From Candidatus Binatia bacterium (GTDB taxonomy: Bacteria; Desulfobacterota; Binatia; HRBIN30): DNA of 64,000 nucleotides. Shown one piece after another: positions 53,147-61,306 of this stretch. The DNA lies in NCBI GenBank assembly GCA_026415395.1, contig JAOAHD010000007.1, positions 651,304 through 715,303 of the forward strand. The letters are read 5' to 3'. Position numbers and translations under genes: made by a program. Within the stretch, counting starts at the first letter, position 1, and every line of letters starts with the position of its first letter. The notes under the pieces were generated by a model. It did not search any database, had not been told where the DNA came from, and saw only the letters and a list, made by a program, of their open reading frames with translations.

Positions 53147-54082
53147 GCCTCGACTCTTGCGCCGTTGCTCGATGAGCTCCAGGAGCAGCTCGGCGCTTAC
53201 GAGGTGCTCGCAAAACACCTCAGGGCCACAACGCCCGCAGGGGGAGGAGGCAGAGATGACAGACATCTGGTCGCTCCATGGGCGCCAGTGCTCGGGCGAG
53301 CTCGTTGGACCCATGAGGACAATTCCAGGTGTGGCGAGCAAAGCAGCCAGGTGGCTCACTCCCGAATCGTTTCCCACGTACATCGGCGCGAGCTCGAGGA
53401 GAGCAGCCACTTCTGTGAGCGGAGGAGATTCCAAGACAAAGTCGACTTCGCCAGCGCAGGTGTTCCGCTCTAGTTCCGCAGGACCAAGGATTGCCACCAC
53501 CCGGCCCCCCGTCGCTCGTTTCCATAGCGCAACGAGCCTTGGAAATCCTTGCCAGTTTTTGCGCGGTGCTCCGCTCCCCGGATGAATGGCCAAAAGTGGC
53601 TCGTGAAAAGAACGCAGTTGGCGACACAGTGGTGAGGGCTCAACCCGCAGATGCGGCCGGATGTGCGCGGGCTGTGCGGGCGTCACCCGAGCGCACCGTG
53701 CATAGTACTCCACCGCGTGTTCGCCGGGTGCGAATCGACGGAAGGGATAGATTCTTGGCGGTCTTTCCACCAACCTCGCGAGGTTTGTAGGGAAGTGGTC
53801 CGCTCCATGGCCGGTCCACGAATATACCACCGCGAAGCGCATGAGCACGTCGCCCACATGCTCGTCTGGAGGGTCTTCGCGGAACAACGCGGCTATGACC
53901 GGGTGCTCGATCGACCAACATTCAATGCGGGGATGCGCGAGCAGCGCGGTCCAGTCTCGGCGCGCGGCAAGAACGACTTGCTCGTGACGCTCCGCCAGCG
54001 CCACCAGTGTGGGCAAGAACACCAAGAAATCGCCCAGAGCGCCGGGAAAGAGAACGAGTGCGGAGCTGTTTGATTGACTCAT
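53132..54082 (-). CDS. GT9-family (heptosyltransferase-like) glycosyltransferase
   Basis: 316 residues. GALGDFLVFLPTLVALAERH gives the N-terminal GDxl fold. LLAIHPGSGAPRKNW and MYVGNDSGVSHLAALLATP with VLMGPTSSPEHW are GT9/LPS heptosyltransferase motifs. It likely adds heptose or a similar sugar to lipopolysaccharide at the inner membrane. ATG 54082 is used. A CxxC near the C-terminus (SPCGRCGPEVFC) is common in the family. Confidence 0.87.
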   Translation of the reverse strand: MSQSNSSALVLFPGALGDFLVFLPTLVALAERHEQVVLAARRDWTALLAHPRIECWSIEHPVIAALFREDPPDEHVGDVLMRFAVVYSWTGHGADHFPTNLARLVERPPRIYPFRRFAPGEHAVEYYARCARVTPAQPAHIRPHLRVEPSPLCRQLRSFHEPLLAIHPGSGAPRKNWQGFPRLVALWKRATGGRVVAILGPAELERNTCAGEVDFVLESPPLTEVAALLELAPMYVGNDSGVSHLAALLATPGIVLMGPTSSPEHWRPWSDQMSVISASSPCGRCGPEVFCEHLVSAELLLELIEQRRKSRGSKQA

Positions 54083-54129
54083 TCGTTGCGCCCTTCTACT
54101 CTCGCAAAGCAACCGACGCCGCCGAGATC

Positions 54130-55065
54130 ATGGAAACTGCTCCTGCTCGTACAGTGCTGGATTTGATCGGGGATACACCCGTTGTGCGTTTGCGCCGGAT
54201 TGTGGAACCGGGTTGTGCCGAAATTTGGGGCAAGCTTGAGTCGATGAACCCCGGCGGCAGCGTGAAGGACCGGATTTGCCTTGCCATGGTGGAGGCGGCC
54301 GAACGCGACGGCCGCCTCCAGGCGGGTGGAACCATCGTGGAGCCGACCAGTGGGAACACGGGGATCGGCTTGGCATTGGTGGCGGCGGTCAAGGGCTACC
54401 GGTGCATCTTGACCATGCCAGACACGATGAGCGAGGAGCGCCGCAGCTTGCTGACGGCTTTTGGGGCGTATTTGGAGCTGACACCGGACACAAAAGGAAT
54501 GCACGCGGCGGTGGACCGTGCGGAGGCGATCGCGCGGTCGAACCCGAACTATTTTATGCCCCAGCAGTTTCAGAACCCGGCCAACCCTGAGGCACATCGG
54601 CGAACCACTGCACTGGAATTGTTAGAAGCTTTTGAACGCATCGATGCATTTGTAGCGGGCGTGGGAACCGGCGGTACAATTACGGGAGTGGGGCAAGTTT
54701 TGCGGGAAAAGATGCCGGAAATCAAAATTTACGCTGTGGAGCCGGAAGCCTCTCCGGTGCTGTCGGGCGGAGAACCAGGCTACCACGGGATTCAGGGCAT
54801 CGGAGCTGGCTTTATCCCGCAAATCCTCGATAGCTCCGTGTACGACGGAGTGCTGCGAGTGTCTGACGCCGAGGCAGCTCACTACACGCGTCGTCTGGCG
54901 CGCGAGGAAGGAATTTTGGTCGGCATCTCCTCTGGAGCGAATGTGGCTGCCGCCTTGCGAGTGGCGCGGGAGTTGGGTCCGGCCAAGGTGGTTGTGACCG
55001 TGCTTTGCGATACGGGGCAGCGGTATCTGAGTACCGACTTGTTCGATCCGGGAGAGGGCTTATGA
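54130..55065 (+). CDS. cysK: Cysteine synthase (O-acetylserine sulfhydrylase)
   Basis: A 311-residue PLP enzyme. The PLP lysine is in NPGGSVKDRICL, the substrate loop in EPTSGNTGIGLALV, and the phosphate-binding GTGGTITG with SSGANVAAAL follow. It makes cysteine from O-acetylserine and sulfide. A long frame continues upstream, but ATG 54130 matches the family start. Its stop overlaps larE by ATGA, so the pair is translationally coupled. Confidence 0.94.
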   Translation: METAPARTVLDLIGDTPVVRLRRIVEPGCAEIWGKLESMNPGGSVKDRICLAMVEAAERDGRLQAGGTIVEPTSGNTGIGLALVAAVKGYRCILTMPDTMSEERRSLLTAFGAYLELTPDTKGMHAAVDRAEAIARSNPNYFMPQQFQNPANPEAHRRTTALELLEAFERIDAFVAGVGTGGTITGVGQVLREKMPEIKIYAVEPEASPVLSGGEPGYHGIQGIGAGFIPQILDSSVYDGVLRVSDAEAAHYTRRLAREEGILVGISSGANVAAALRVARELGPAKVVVTVLCDTGQRYLSTDLFDPGEGL

Positions 55066-55889
55066 CGGAGCTCGAAACGAAATTCCAAACGCTGCGACAC
55101 CTCTTCGCCGAGTATGGGCAGGTGCTCGTGGCGTTTTCGGGAGGCGTTGACTCGTCGTTTGTGCTCCGTGTGGCCCACGATGTTTTGGACGCCAAGGTTG
55201 TTGCACTCACGGTGCGGTCGCCTACTGTCCCGGAATACGACCACCGCGCAGCGGTTGAGCTTGCCCAGGCCTTGGGGGTGGAACACATCGTCGTTGATGC
55301 CGACGAACTCGAGATTCCGGAATATGCGGCAAACCCCACTAACCGTTGTTACTTCTGCAAGCAGCACCTGTTCGAAATCTGTTCTGCCGAGGCCAGTCGG
55401 CGGGGAATCCCTATCATTGTCGATGGGGCTAATCTCGATGATTTGGGTGACTACCGCCCCGGTCTCAAGGCCGCCGCGGAACGGGGTGTGCGCCATCCGT
55501 TGGTGGAGGCTGGCTTGCGCAAAGCCGACGTGCGCGAGTTGAGTAGGCGTTTGGGACTGCCCACCTGGAGTAAACCGGCGAGCCCCTGCTTGTCCTCCCG
55601 TTTTCCGTACGGAACGCGCATTACTCACGAAGCTTTGCAGCGCGTGGCAAGGGCAGAGCAAGTGCTACACGATTTGGGTTTTCGGGTTTGTCGTGTCCGC
55701 TACCACCAAAAGCTGGCCCGCATTGAAGTGCCGCTGGCTGACTTACCGCGGCTGCTGGAACCTGAAATTCGTGCTTGCGTCGTTGAAGGATTCCGTGCCG
55801 CTGGCTTTGAGCATGTTACCGTGGACCTAGAGGGTTTCCGCAGCGGAAGCCTGAATGAGGTCTTGGGGTTGGTCGCGAAAAAGCAGTGA
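55062..55889 (+). CDS. larE: LarE sulfur-inserting enzyme
   Basis: A 275-residue PP-loop ATPase. SGGVDSS (residues 26-32) activates the substrate, and Cys176 in SPCLSSRFPYG is the sacrificial or cluster cysteine at the same number as in L. plantarum LarE. CYFCKQHLFE is family-typical. LarE sulfurates the pyridine ring of the nickel-pincer cofactor precursor. LarA, LarB and LarC are not in the window, so the real role here may be a broader sulfur transfer. The cysK overlap suggests coordinated cysteine supply. Confidence 0.93.
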   Translation: MTELETKFQTLRHLFAEYGQVLVAFSGGVDSSFVLRVAHDVLDAKVVALTVRSPTVPEYDHRAAVELAQALGVEHIVVDADELEIPEYAANPTNRCYFCKQHLFEICSAEASRRGIPIIVDGANLDDLGDYRPGLKAAAERGVRHPLVEAGLRKADVRELSRRLGLPTWSKPASPCLSSRFPYGTRITHEALQRVARAEQVLHDLGFRVCRVRYHQKLARIEVPLADLPRLLEPEIRACVVEGFRAAGFEHVTVDLEGFRSGSLNEVLGLVAKKQ

Positions 55890-55916
55890 CTCTTGCGAGT
55901 CACGCACCGTGGCCAG

Positions 55917-56633
55917 TTAGGCAGAGCGGCGGAGCCAGCGGGCGAACGCTCGCTCGAGGGCAGCCTTACCACCTGTGTGCAGCACGTCGCCGTGGCTCAC
56001 GACCACTGTCTCGAAGTCCCAGTCGAACATTCGTCGCAGCGATGCAGTGAAGGCCTCGTGGTCGCGCACCAACGCACGCACCAGCCGATGCGGGCCTAAA
56101 CGACCGTCGACCCCGGTAAGCCGCAGGAAGATCCGTGCTCGCCAATCTTGTGCAGAATTGCGCCGGAAGTTGAATGCGAGATCGGTCAGAATCAACGTGC
56201 GCGAGCGCCGGTGGTAAAATACGATTTCTTCCAAGGTGGGAACCCCACGGATGTGGATTTGGTCTAGATCCTCTGCCCACGTTGTCGGAGGATTGTCGGT
56301 GAGAACCCCATCGAACTGCAAATCTGCCCGTTTTTGCCGCAATCCAGGTGCGGCCCAGTACTCCGCCGAGGGAAACGCCTCGCGAAAACGGCGAATGAAA
56401 AAATGGTGCGTCTTATTCGGCGCCACCACCGCGGTGACCGGTGCCAGTGCCACCAGCGCAGCGCGAGTATTCTCGTCGGGAAGCACTGGTGAGTGTACGA
56501 AGAGGCCACCTGAGGGCAGGCGAATCACCGTCATGCGCGCGCCAAGGTTCCCGACGAGGAGAGGCAAGTCTCGCTTTGCGACCCATATGTCCTCGCCGAT
56601 GGGGCTTAACGCCTCAACTTCGGAACTCGACAT
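55917..56633 (-). CDS. DUF4336 protein (metallo-beta-lactamase-like)
   Basis: 238 residues. IGEDIWVAKRDLPLLVGNLG, VHSPVLPDENTRAAL and VVSHGDVLHTGGKAALERA follow the DUF4336 pattern, with APNKTHHFFIRRF in place of the HxHxDH metal site. It is therefore a divergent beta-lactamase-fold protein whose chemistry is unknown. ATG 56633 is preferred. It converges on larE. Confidence 0.8.
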   Translation of the reverse strand: MSSSEVEALSPIGEDIWVAKRDLPLLVGNLGARMTVIRLPSGGLFVHSPVLPDENTRAALVALAPVTAVVAPNKTHHFFIRRFREAFPSAEYWAAPGLRQKRADLQFDGVLTDNPPTTWAEDLDQIHIRGVPTLEEIVFYHRRSRTLILTDLAFNFRRNSAQDWRARIFLRLTGVDGRLGPHRLVRALVRDHEAFTASLRRMFDWDFETVVVSHGDVLHTGGKAALERAFARWLRRSA

Positions 56634-56796
56634 GCGATCAGCGATTAGCAGGGTACGTGCGAGGACGAAACAGGCCACGCTCGGCTAGCTTGTGCCTGAG
56701 CCTCACAGAGTGTAGCGGCCAGGAGGCGAGGCTCGGCCCGCATTGTTTCAGCACTGCCCTCGCTGACCCGTCCCGGCGTGAGGGGGCACACCCGCG

Positions 56797-57489
56797 CTAC
56801 GCGAGGAATGACCGCTCCAGGGCGAACCATTCGGCCCACTTCCAGTCTTCGGGAGTGGTGAGCTTTCGGTTCCACTCTTCACCACGGACGATGTGCACGG
56901 GATAGCCACAATGTTCCAGCGCGCCCGCTTCATCAGTGAAGAGGAGCTTTGCGGCGACGGCTCGCTCCAGGGCTATGCGGAGCCAATCTGCGCGCGCCAC
57001 CTGAGGGGTTTGCGCAAGCCACGTGCGGCTTCGATCGAGTGTTTCGCGGACAACGCCAGCTTCGACAAGCTTGACTGTGTCCGAAGCTGGCAACGCAGCA
57101 ATGGCCGCACCATGGAAACGGGCTGCGGCGATACACGACTGAAACAGCTGTGCTGAGGCGAAGGGCCGAGCAGCATCGTGCACAGCCACGATAGCTGTTT
57201 CAGGGGGCAGCGCGGTTAGTGCTTTGGCAACCGATTCCTGTCGTTCGGCGCCTCCAGCGACCACCTGCACCGGGAAAGGGTACTCCCCTGGCTTGGATAG
57301 CTCAGCTGAGACTGTCTCTTGCGCAGCCGAAGGAACGACCAGCCAAACCCCGCCGACGCCGCTCACTGCTCGCAAGGTAGCTAGGCTATACAGGTAGAGC
57401 GGGCGCCCGGCTAGCGGCTTTAAAGCCTTGGGGCTTCCGGCGCCGAGACGAACACCCTGCCCCGCCGCGGCGATAACAACGGCAACCAT
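56797..57489 (-). CDS. ispD: 2-C-methyl-D-erythritol 4-phosphate cytidylyltransferase
   Basis: A 230-residue enzyme of the MEP isoprenoid pathway that joins CTP and MEP. The nucleotide loop AAAGQGVRLGAGSPKALKPL, VHDAARPFAS and RTWLAQTPQVARADWL are diagnostic. It lies downstream of carD on the same strand, an arrangement common in diverse bacteria. Confidence 0.94.
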   Translation of the reverse strand: MVAVVIAAAGQGVRLGAGSPKALKPLAGRPLYLYSLATLRAVSGVGGVWLVVPSAAQETVSAELSKPGEYPFPVQVVAGGAERQESVAKALTALPPETAIVAVHDAARPFASAQLFQSCIAAARFHGAAIAALPASDTVKLVEAGVVRETLDRSRTWLAQTPQVARADWLRIALERAVAAKLLFTDEAGALEHCGYPVHIVRGEEWNRKLTTPEDWKWAEWFALERSFLA

Positions 57490-57577
57490 TCAAGATCCGT
57501 TCTTACTGGAGAGCCAAACCGCCGCCGCGGGGCGCGGCAGGGCTTTGGCCGGCGGATCCGGCGCAACCACTCAATAG

Positions 57578-58069
57578 TTACTGCGAAAAAATTTCCTCCA
57601 GCTCGGCCTTGATTTTTTCCTCTGGATGGGACTTTGCAATCGAGAGTTCTTTGACCAGAAGGTTCCGGGCTAGGTCCAACATTTTCCGTTCGCCAAAGGA
57701 AAGCTCTTTGTCGGATTTGAGGACGCTCAAGTCTCGCAAAACGGTCGCAATTTCCAGCACCGAGCCTGTTTTGATCTTCTCCGTGTATTCTCGGTAACGC
57801 CGATTCCAGGTCTGCTGGTCGACGGGCTTTTTCTTCTTCCGGTCGCGCAGGATTTGATACACTTTGTTGACCATGTCCTTACCAATGACCCGGCGCAGGC
57901 CAACCGCTTCCACGTTATCGGTGGGAATCATGATTGTCATCTCGTTGTCCAGGATGCGGAGCATGTAAAACGTGCGCTCTTTCCCTTGGATTACCTTAGT
58001 TTGGATGCTCTGAATGACTCCCACTCCGTGAGCCGGGTAGACCACCTTTTCGCCAACCTTGAACGTCAT
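57578..58069 (-). CDS. carD: CarD/CdnL-type transcription factor
   Basis: 163 residues. The N-terminal RNA-polymerase-binding Tudor-like domain reads TFKVGEKVVYPAHGVGVIQSI and the helical C-terminal part KKKKPVDQQTWNRRYREYTE. It stabilises open promoter complexes. GGGAGGA 5 nt before ATG 58069 selects this start over the longer frame. An AT-rich upstream region holds a candidate promoter. Confidence 0.93.
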   Translation of the reverse strand: MTFKVGEKVVYPAHGVGVIQSIQTKVIQGKERTFYMLRILDNEMTIMIPTDNVEAVGLRRVIGKDMVNKVYQILRDRKKKKPVDQQTWNRRYREYTEKIKTGSVLEIATVLRDLSVLKSDKELSFGERKMLDLARNLLVKELSIAKSHPEEKIKAELEEIFSQ

Positions 58070-58075
58070 CGGTTC

Positions 58076-58358
58076 CTCCCTGGCCCCTTGAAGTTTTAGG
58101 GATCCGCTTGCAGGCGTGTTCGCCATAAATATCGGAAAACTCGCTATTTCGCAAGCTTACCTTAAATTAATTGCCGGAAACGGGCGATTTTCCCACCCGG
58201 ATGGCGGGCCTTCTTTAGGGCGCGAACGGCGGTCTGATTCTTCTGAGCGGTGCCAAACAAAGCACTTGCCGTTTTTGCCTTGCACGTTTGCAAGGGTGAG
58301 GGTTCCCGGGGCCGGATCGGAAAAGTGTAGGCAAGGGAACTCCCGTCGGCCTAGGTCA
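58076..58358. other. AT-rich carD upstream region
   Basis: About 280 bases. It includes the only noticeably AT-rich segment nearby (58120-58175), with the candidate carD promoter. No coding sequence was recognised. Confidence 0.4.
58126..58154 (-). promoter_or_regulatory. Weak candidate promoter for carD
   Basis: On the minus strand, TTGCGA (58154-58149), a 17-nt spacer and TATTTA (58131-58126) form a weak sigma-70-like pair in AT-rich DNA, ~57 nt before the carD start. Confidence 0.3.
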
Positions 58359-58661
58359 CTAGGCCGGTGACTCTCGTTCGATGAGGTGTTGGAGGCGCTC
58401 CTGAAGCAAACTGGGATTTACTTTGTGCGCGGCGATTACCTTCTCTCGACTGTGGAGCCCGGAGACGATTTCCAGTGCGGAGGGCGGCACCTGCAACAGC
58501 CTTGCCAGAAAACGGAGGAGTTCTTTGTTCGCTTCTCTGCCATGGTCCTTTGCGTTAATGCGCACTTTCATGGCATCCTCATACCTGCCCGCCACCGCTG
58601 TTCGGGAAGCCCCGGGTTGAGCGTGCACCCGTCGACGAATGACGGCCTGCTTGGCGTTCAC
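58359..58661 (-). CDS. DUF167 (YggU-type) protein
   Basis: 100 residues: RVHAQPGASRTAVAGRYEDAMKVRI and KELLRFLARLLQVPPSALEIVSG are the DUF167/YggU fold. The function is unknown. The first ~10 residues are basic. Confidence 0.88.
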   Translation of the reverse strand: MNAKQAVIRRRVHAQPGASRTAVAGRYEDAMKVRINAKDHGREANKELLRFLARLLQVPPSALEIVSGLHSREKVIAAHKVNPSLLQERLQHLIERESPA

Positions 58662-58923
58662 CTGTGGTCTGTTCGGGTTGCTCCGTGCCTTCGTTCAATT
58701 GCTGCCGATGCGCAATCTGGCTCTTGTGGACCTCACGCTACCGACAGCGTGCTTGAGTTTGCAAGCGGTCGGTCTGTTGGCGATCAAGGTGTTACGGCAC
58801 GTGTGGCTTTTACGCAACAGCTCCGGTGCGTGCTTTTTCCTCCGAGGCCCCAGGCCGCGACGCGGATTTCGGGACTCGTGTGGGCATTGTCAGGTATGCC
58901 TCTCTTGACCCGATCCTCCAGCC

Positions 58924-59525
58924 GTGAAAGTTGGGGACTTGGAGATTTTCACGAGTATGGCGGACTTGCACGAGGAGCTTGAGCGCTGGAGAGACCAGTT
59001 GGAGCAAATGTTCGCGGCTGTGGCGAGTCAGAATCAGGAGGCTTTGCATCGACAAGACTTTGCCTTGGCTCGCTCTCCAGGCTGGCGGAGCGTTTGTCTC
59101 AGGTGATGAAAGAGGTCGAAATCCTCGAGCGCTCGTCGAAGCGGCGGCTGGTTGTGAATCCGGGGCCCGTGCGCTCCGAGAAAGGCTACGCCGTGGCCTC
59201 GGAGTGGGCTCAGTCCGATCACGACCCAGGCGGTGGCTTCCATCCTCAAGAATTTTACTTCGTCGCAATCCTTGAGGTACTTGAGAGGAAGGGGGGCCGC
59301 GCTCGAGCTGGGGAGGTTTTAGACGAGCTTGAGATTCTGCTTTCGGATGAACTGGGGCCTGAGGACACGATTGTCCTACCCAGCGGGGATATTCGTTGGC
59401 GCAAGGCAGCAAATTGGGCACGCTTTAAAATGGTGCAAGCAGGGCTCCTTTCCGCAACATCACCTACCGGCGTATGGGAGATCACGGAAGCTGGCCGCGA
59501 GTATTTGCGGAGTCGTCGCTCCTAA
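58924..59525 (+). pseudogene. Coiled-coil plus winged-helix protein, one-base frameshift
   Basis: Residues 1-50 (ADLHEELERWRDQLEQMFAA) run in one frame to a stop at 59106. The natural continuation (LSRLAERLSQVMKEVEILER) is one frame over and runs to 59525. Adding a single base near 59072 restores an unbroken heptad-like coil, giving a ~200-residue protein. The C-terminal part (FYFVAILEVLERKGGRA ... GVWEITEAGREYLRS) resembles the winged-helix N-terminal module of Mrr-like proteins. It may be a real mutation or an assembly error. Confidence 0.7.
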
Positions 59526-59762
59526 CCAGCTTGAGCATTTGTAGAGAGGACGAGCGGTAAGCCGCGGAACCAAAGCCTGTTGGAAGGCGAACTGCAGGCC
59601 GCGGGAAGGTGACCCAAGCGTTAGCGGCTCGGCCGCTGTAGAGCTCTCTTGTGGAGCCGGGCGGCAAGGAGCAGCGCCGATGACTATTGCACCTCTAAGT
59701 GAAAATCAGCTTGCTTCGGTTCGATCGACTTCGGATAGTGCCTGTGTTCGAGGGATCTTGTT
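59526..59762. other. Intergenic, nothing recognised
   Basis: About 240 bases between same-strand genes, and probably the promoter region of the LamG gene. No clear motif was seen apart from GAGGGA before the ATG at 59763. Confidence 0.3.
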
Positions 59763-61211
59763 ATGGTGCTCTTCCGAGCTTTCGTGTTGTTAATCGTCGG
59801 GGTGGTGGTGGGCGCGCACGGTGCGTCGGCTACGGACTTCGCGCTTCGGTTTTACGGACACGGGGTACAAGCTCCTGATCTCGATCGCGTGAAGATTCCA
59901 GTTGACGACCCGAACAACAACAGCCCTGGACCACCAGTGGATGTGGGCGACACGGATTTCACCCTTGAATTCTGGGTGAGGGGATCGACCTCAGAAAATT
60001 CCGCGCCGGCTATCACCTGCGGGAACAACGTGAACTGGATTTACGGCAACATTTTGTTCGACCGCGATCGCTTTAACCAAGACCGCAAGTTCGGCCTCTC
60101 CTTTGGAAACGGGCGGGTGGTATTCGGAGTCAGCGGCGACGGAACCGGCGATTTTACTTTGTGCGGGACGAGTAACGTGCTCGACAATAGTTGGCATCAC
60201 ATCGCTGTGCAGCGCCGTCGCAGTGATGGGTACTTGTGGATTTTTGTGGATGGTAGCTTGCAAGCAAGTGCCGATGGCCCGGACGGTGACATTTCGTACC
60301 CGGACGACGGCGTGCCGGGAAATTACTGTGGAGGACCATGTACCAATAGCGATCCGTACCTAGTGATCGGTGCGGAGAAACACGATGCAGGAGCGTCGTA
60401 CCCGTCTTTCAGTGGCTACGTCGACGAGGTCCGCGTGTCGAACGTTTTACGTTATACGACCAATTTTTCGCCGCCGTCGACACCATTTGTAAGTGACGGG
60501 GATACGGCTGCTTTGTACCACTTCGACGAAGGTCCCGCTGGCCCATGTACAGGAACGGTCTTGGATTCGTCGGGTGCCTCCGGTGGACCGAGTAATGGAG
60601 AATGTAAGTATGGGGGCAGCGCTCCCGCCGGACCTGTATACGTGACCTCCACTCCCTTCAGTTCCCCGCCGCCCCCCACGTGCGGAGCGATACCAGCAAC
60701 AGGTTGTGCCACAGCGCCCCGCGGTTCACTTTCCATTTTTCGGAGCGCAACGAACCCGAATCGGCGAAGCATCGTGTGGCAATGGTGGACTGGTGATGCC
60801 TTTGTGGCGGACTTCTCCGACCCGACTGATGGCAGCGCGACGTACGCGATGTGCGTTTACGACTATTCCGCAGGATCTCCCACCTTAGCGTGGCAACTCG
60901 CTCTGCCCACGGGTTCGTCGTGGCGGCTGTACCGTGGCCACACGTATCGATACGGCGACCGTAGTGGAGCAGTCTCTGGACTTCGCCGCGTTGTTCTCCA
61001 AGGCAAGGGGATCAGCAAGGGCAAACTTGTTGTGCGCGCGTCGGGTCCGTTGCTTACTTTGTCTCCCCCGCAAAGCCCCTCGCAATATTTTGCTGCCGAT
61101 CCGCAAGTGGTTGTCCAGTTACTCAAGAACGGCGGAGCTTGCTGGGAGAGCACATTCACAGGGGCGCGCCGCAACGACGCTCAGTACTTCCGCTCGCGCT
61201 TCGTTCCCTGA
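59763..61211 (+). CDS. Secreted LamG (concanavalin-like) domain protein
   Basis: 482 residues with a signal peptide (LLIVGVVVGAHGASA). A LamG/ConA-like jelly-roll domain covers ~30-260: DFTLEFWVRGSTSENSAP, SWHHIAVQRRRSDGYLWIFV, GYVDEVRVSNVLRY. The C-terminal half, rich in Ser/Pro/Gly and with Cys residues, is unrecognised. It is probably a carbohydrate- or surface-binding protein. Confidence 0.82.
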   Translation: MVLFRAFVLLIVGVVVGAHGASATDFALRFYGHGVQAPDLDRVKIPVDDPNNNSPGPPVDVGDTDFTLEFWVRGSTSENSAPAITCGNNVNWIYGNILFDRDRFNQDRKFGLSFGNGRVVFGVSGDGTGDFTLCGTSNVLDNSWHHIAVQRRRSDGYLWIFVDGSLQASADGPDGDISYPDDGVPGNYCGGPCTNSDPYLVIGAEKHDAGASYPSFSGYVDEVRVSNVLRYTTNFSPPSTPFVSDGDTAALYHFDEGPAGPCTGTVLDSSGASGGPSNGECKYGGSAPAGPVYVTSTPFSSPPPPTCGAIPATGCATAPRGSLSIFRSATNPNRRSIVWQWWTGDAFVADFSDPTDGSATYAMCVYDYSAGSPTLAWQLALPTGSSWRLYRGHTYRYGDRSGAVSGLRRVVLQGKGISKGKLVVRASGPLLTLSPPQSPSQYFAADPQVVVQLLKNGGACWESTFTGARRNDAQYFRSRFVP

Positions 61212-61306
61212 AAGCACGCGCAGAACAATCCAACTAGCTTGCCCGCGCTGTGCCGTAGTTGCCGCCTTGGGAGCAGAACAGTGTCTTCAGGTACCCGAAA
61301 GGCCCC

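Noticed and set aside
58639..58908. 89-codon plus-strand open frame between DUF167 and the winged-helix gene
   Set aside because: Composition is Leu/Cys/Arg-rich without any family similarity and there is no ribosome site. It is likely non-coding.
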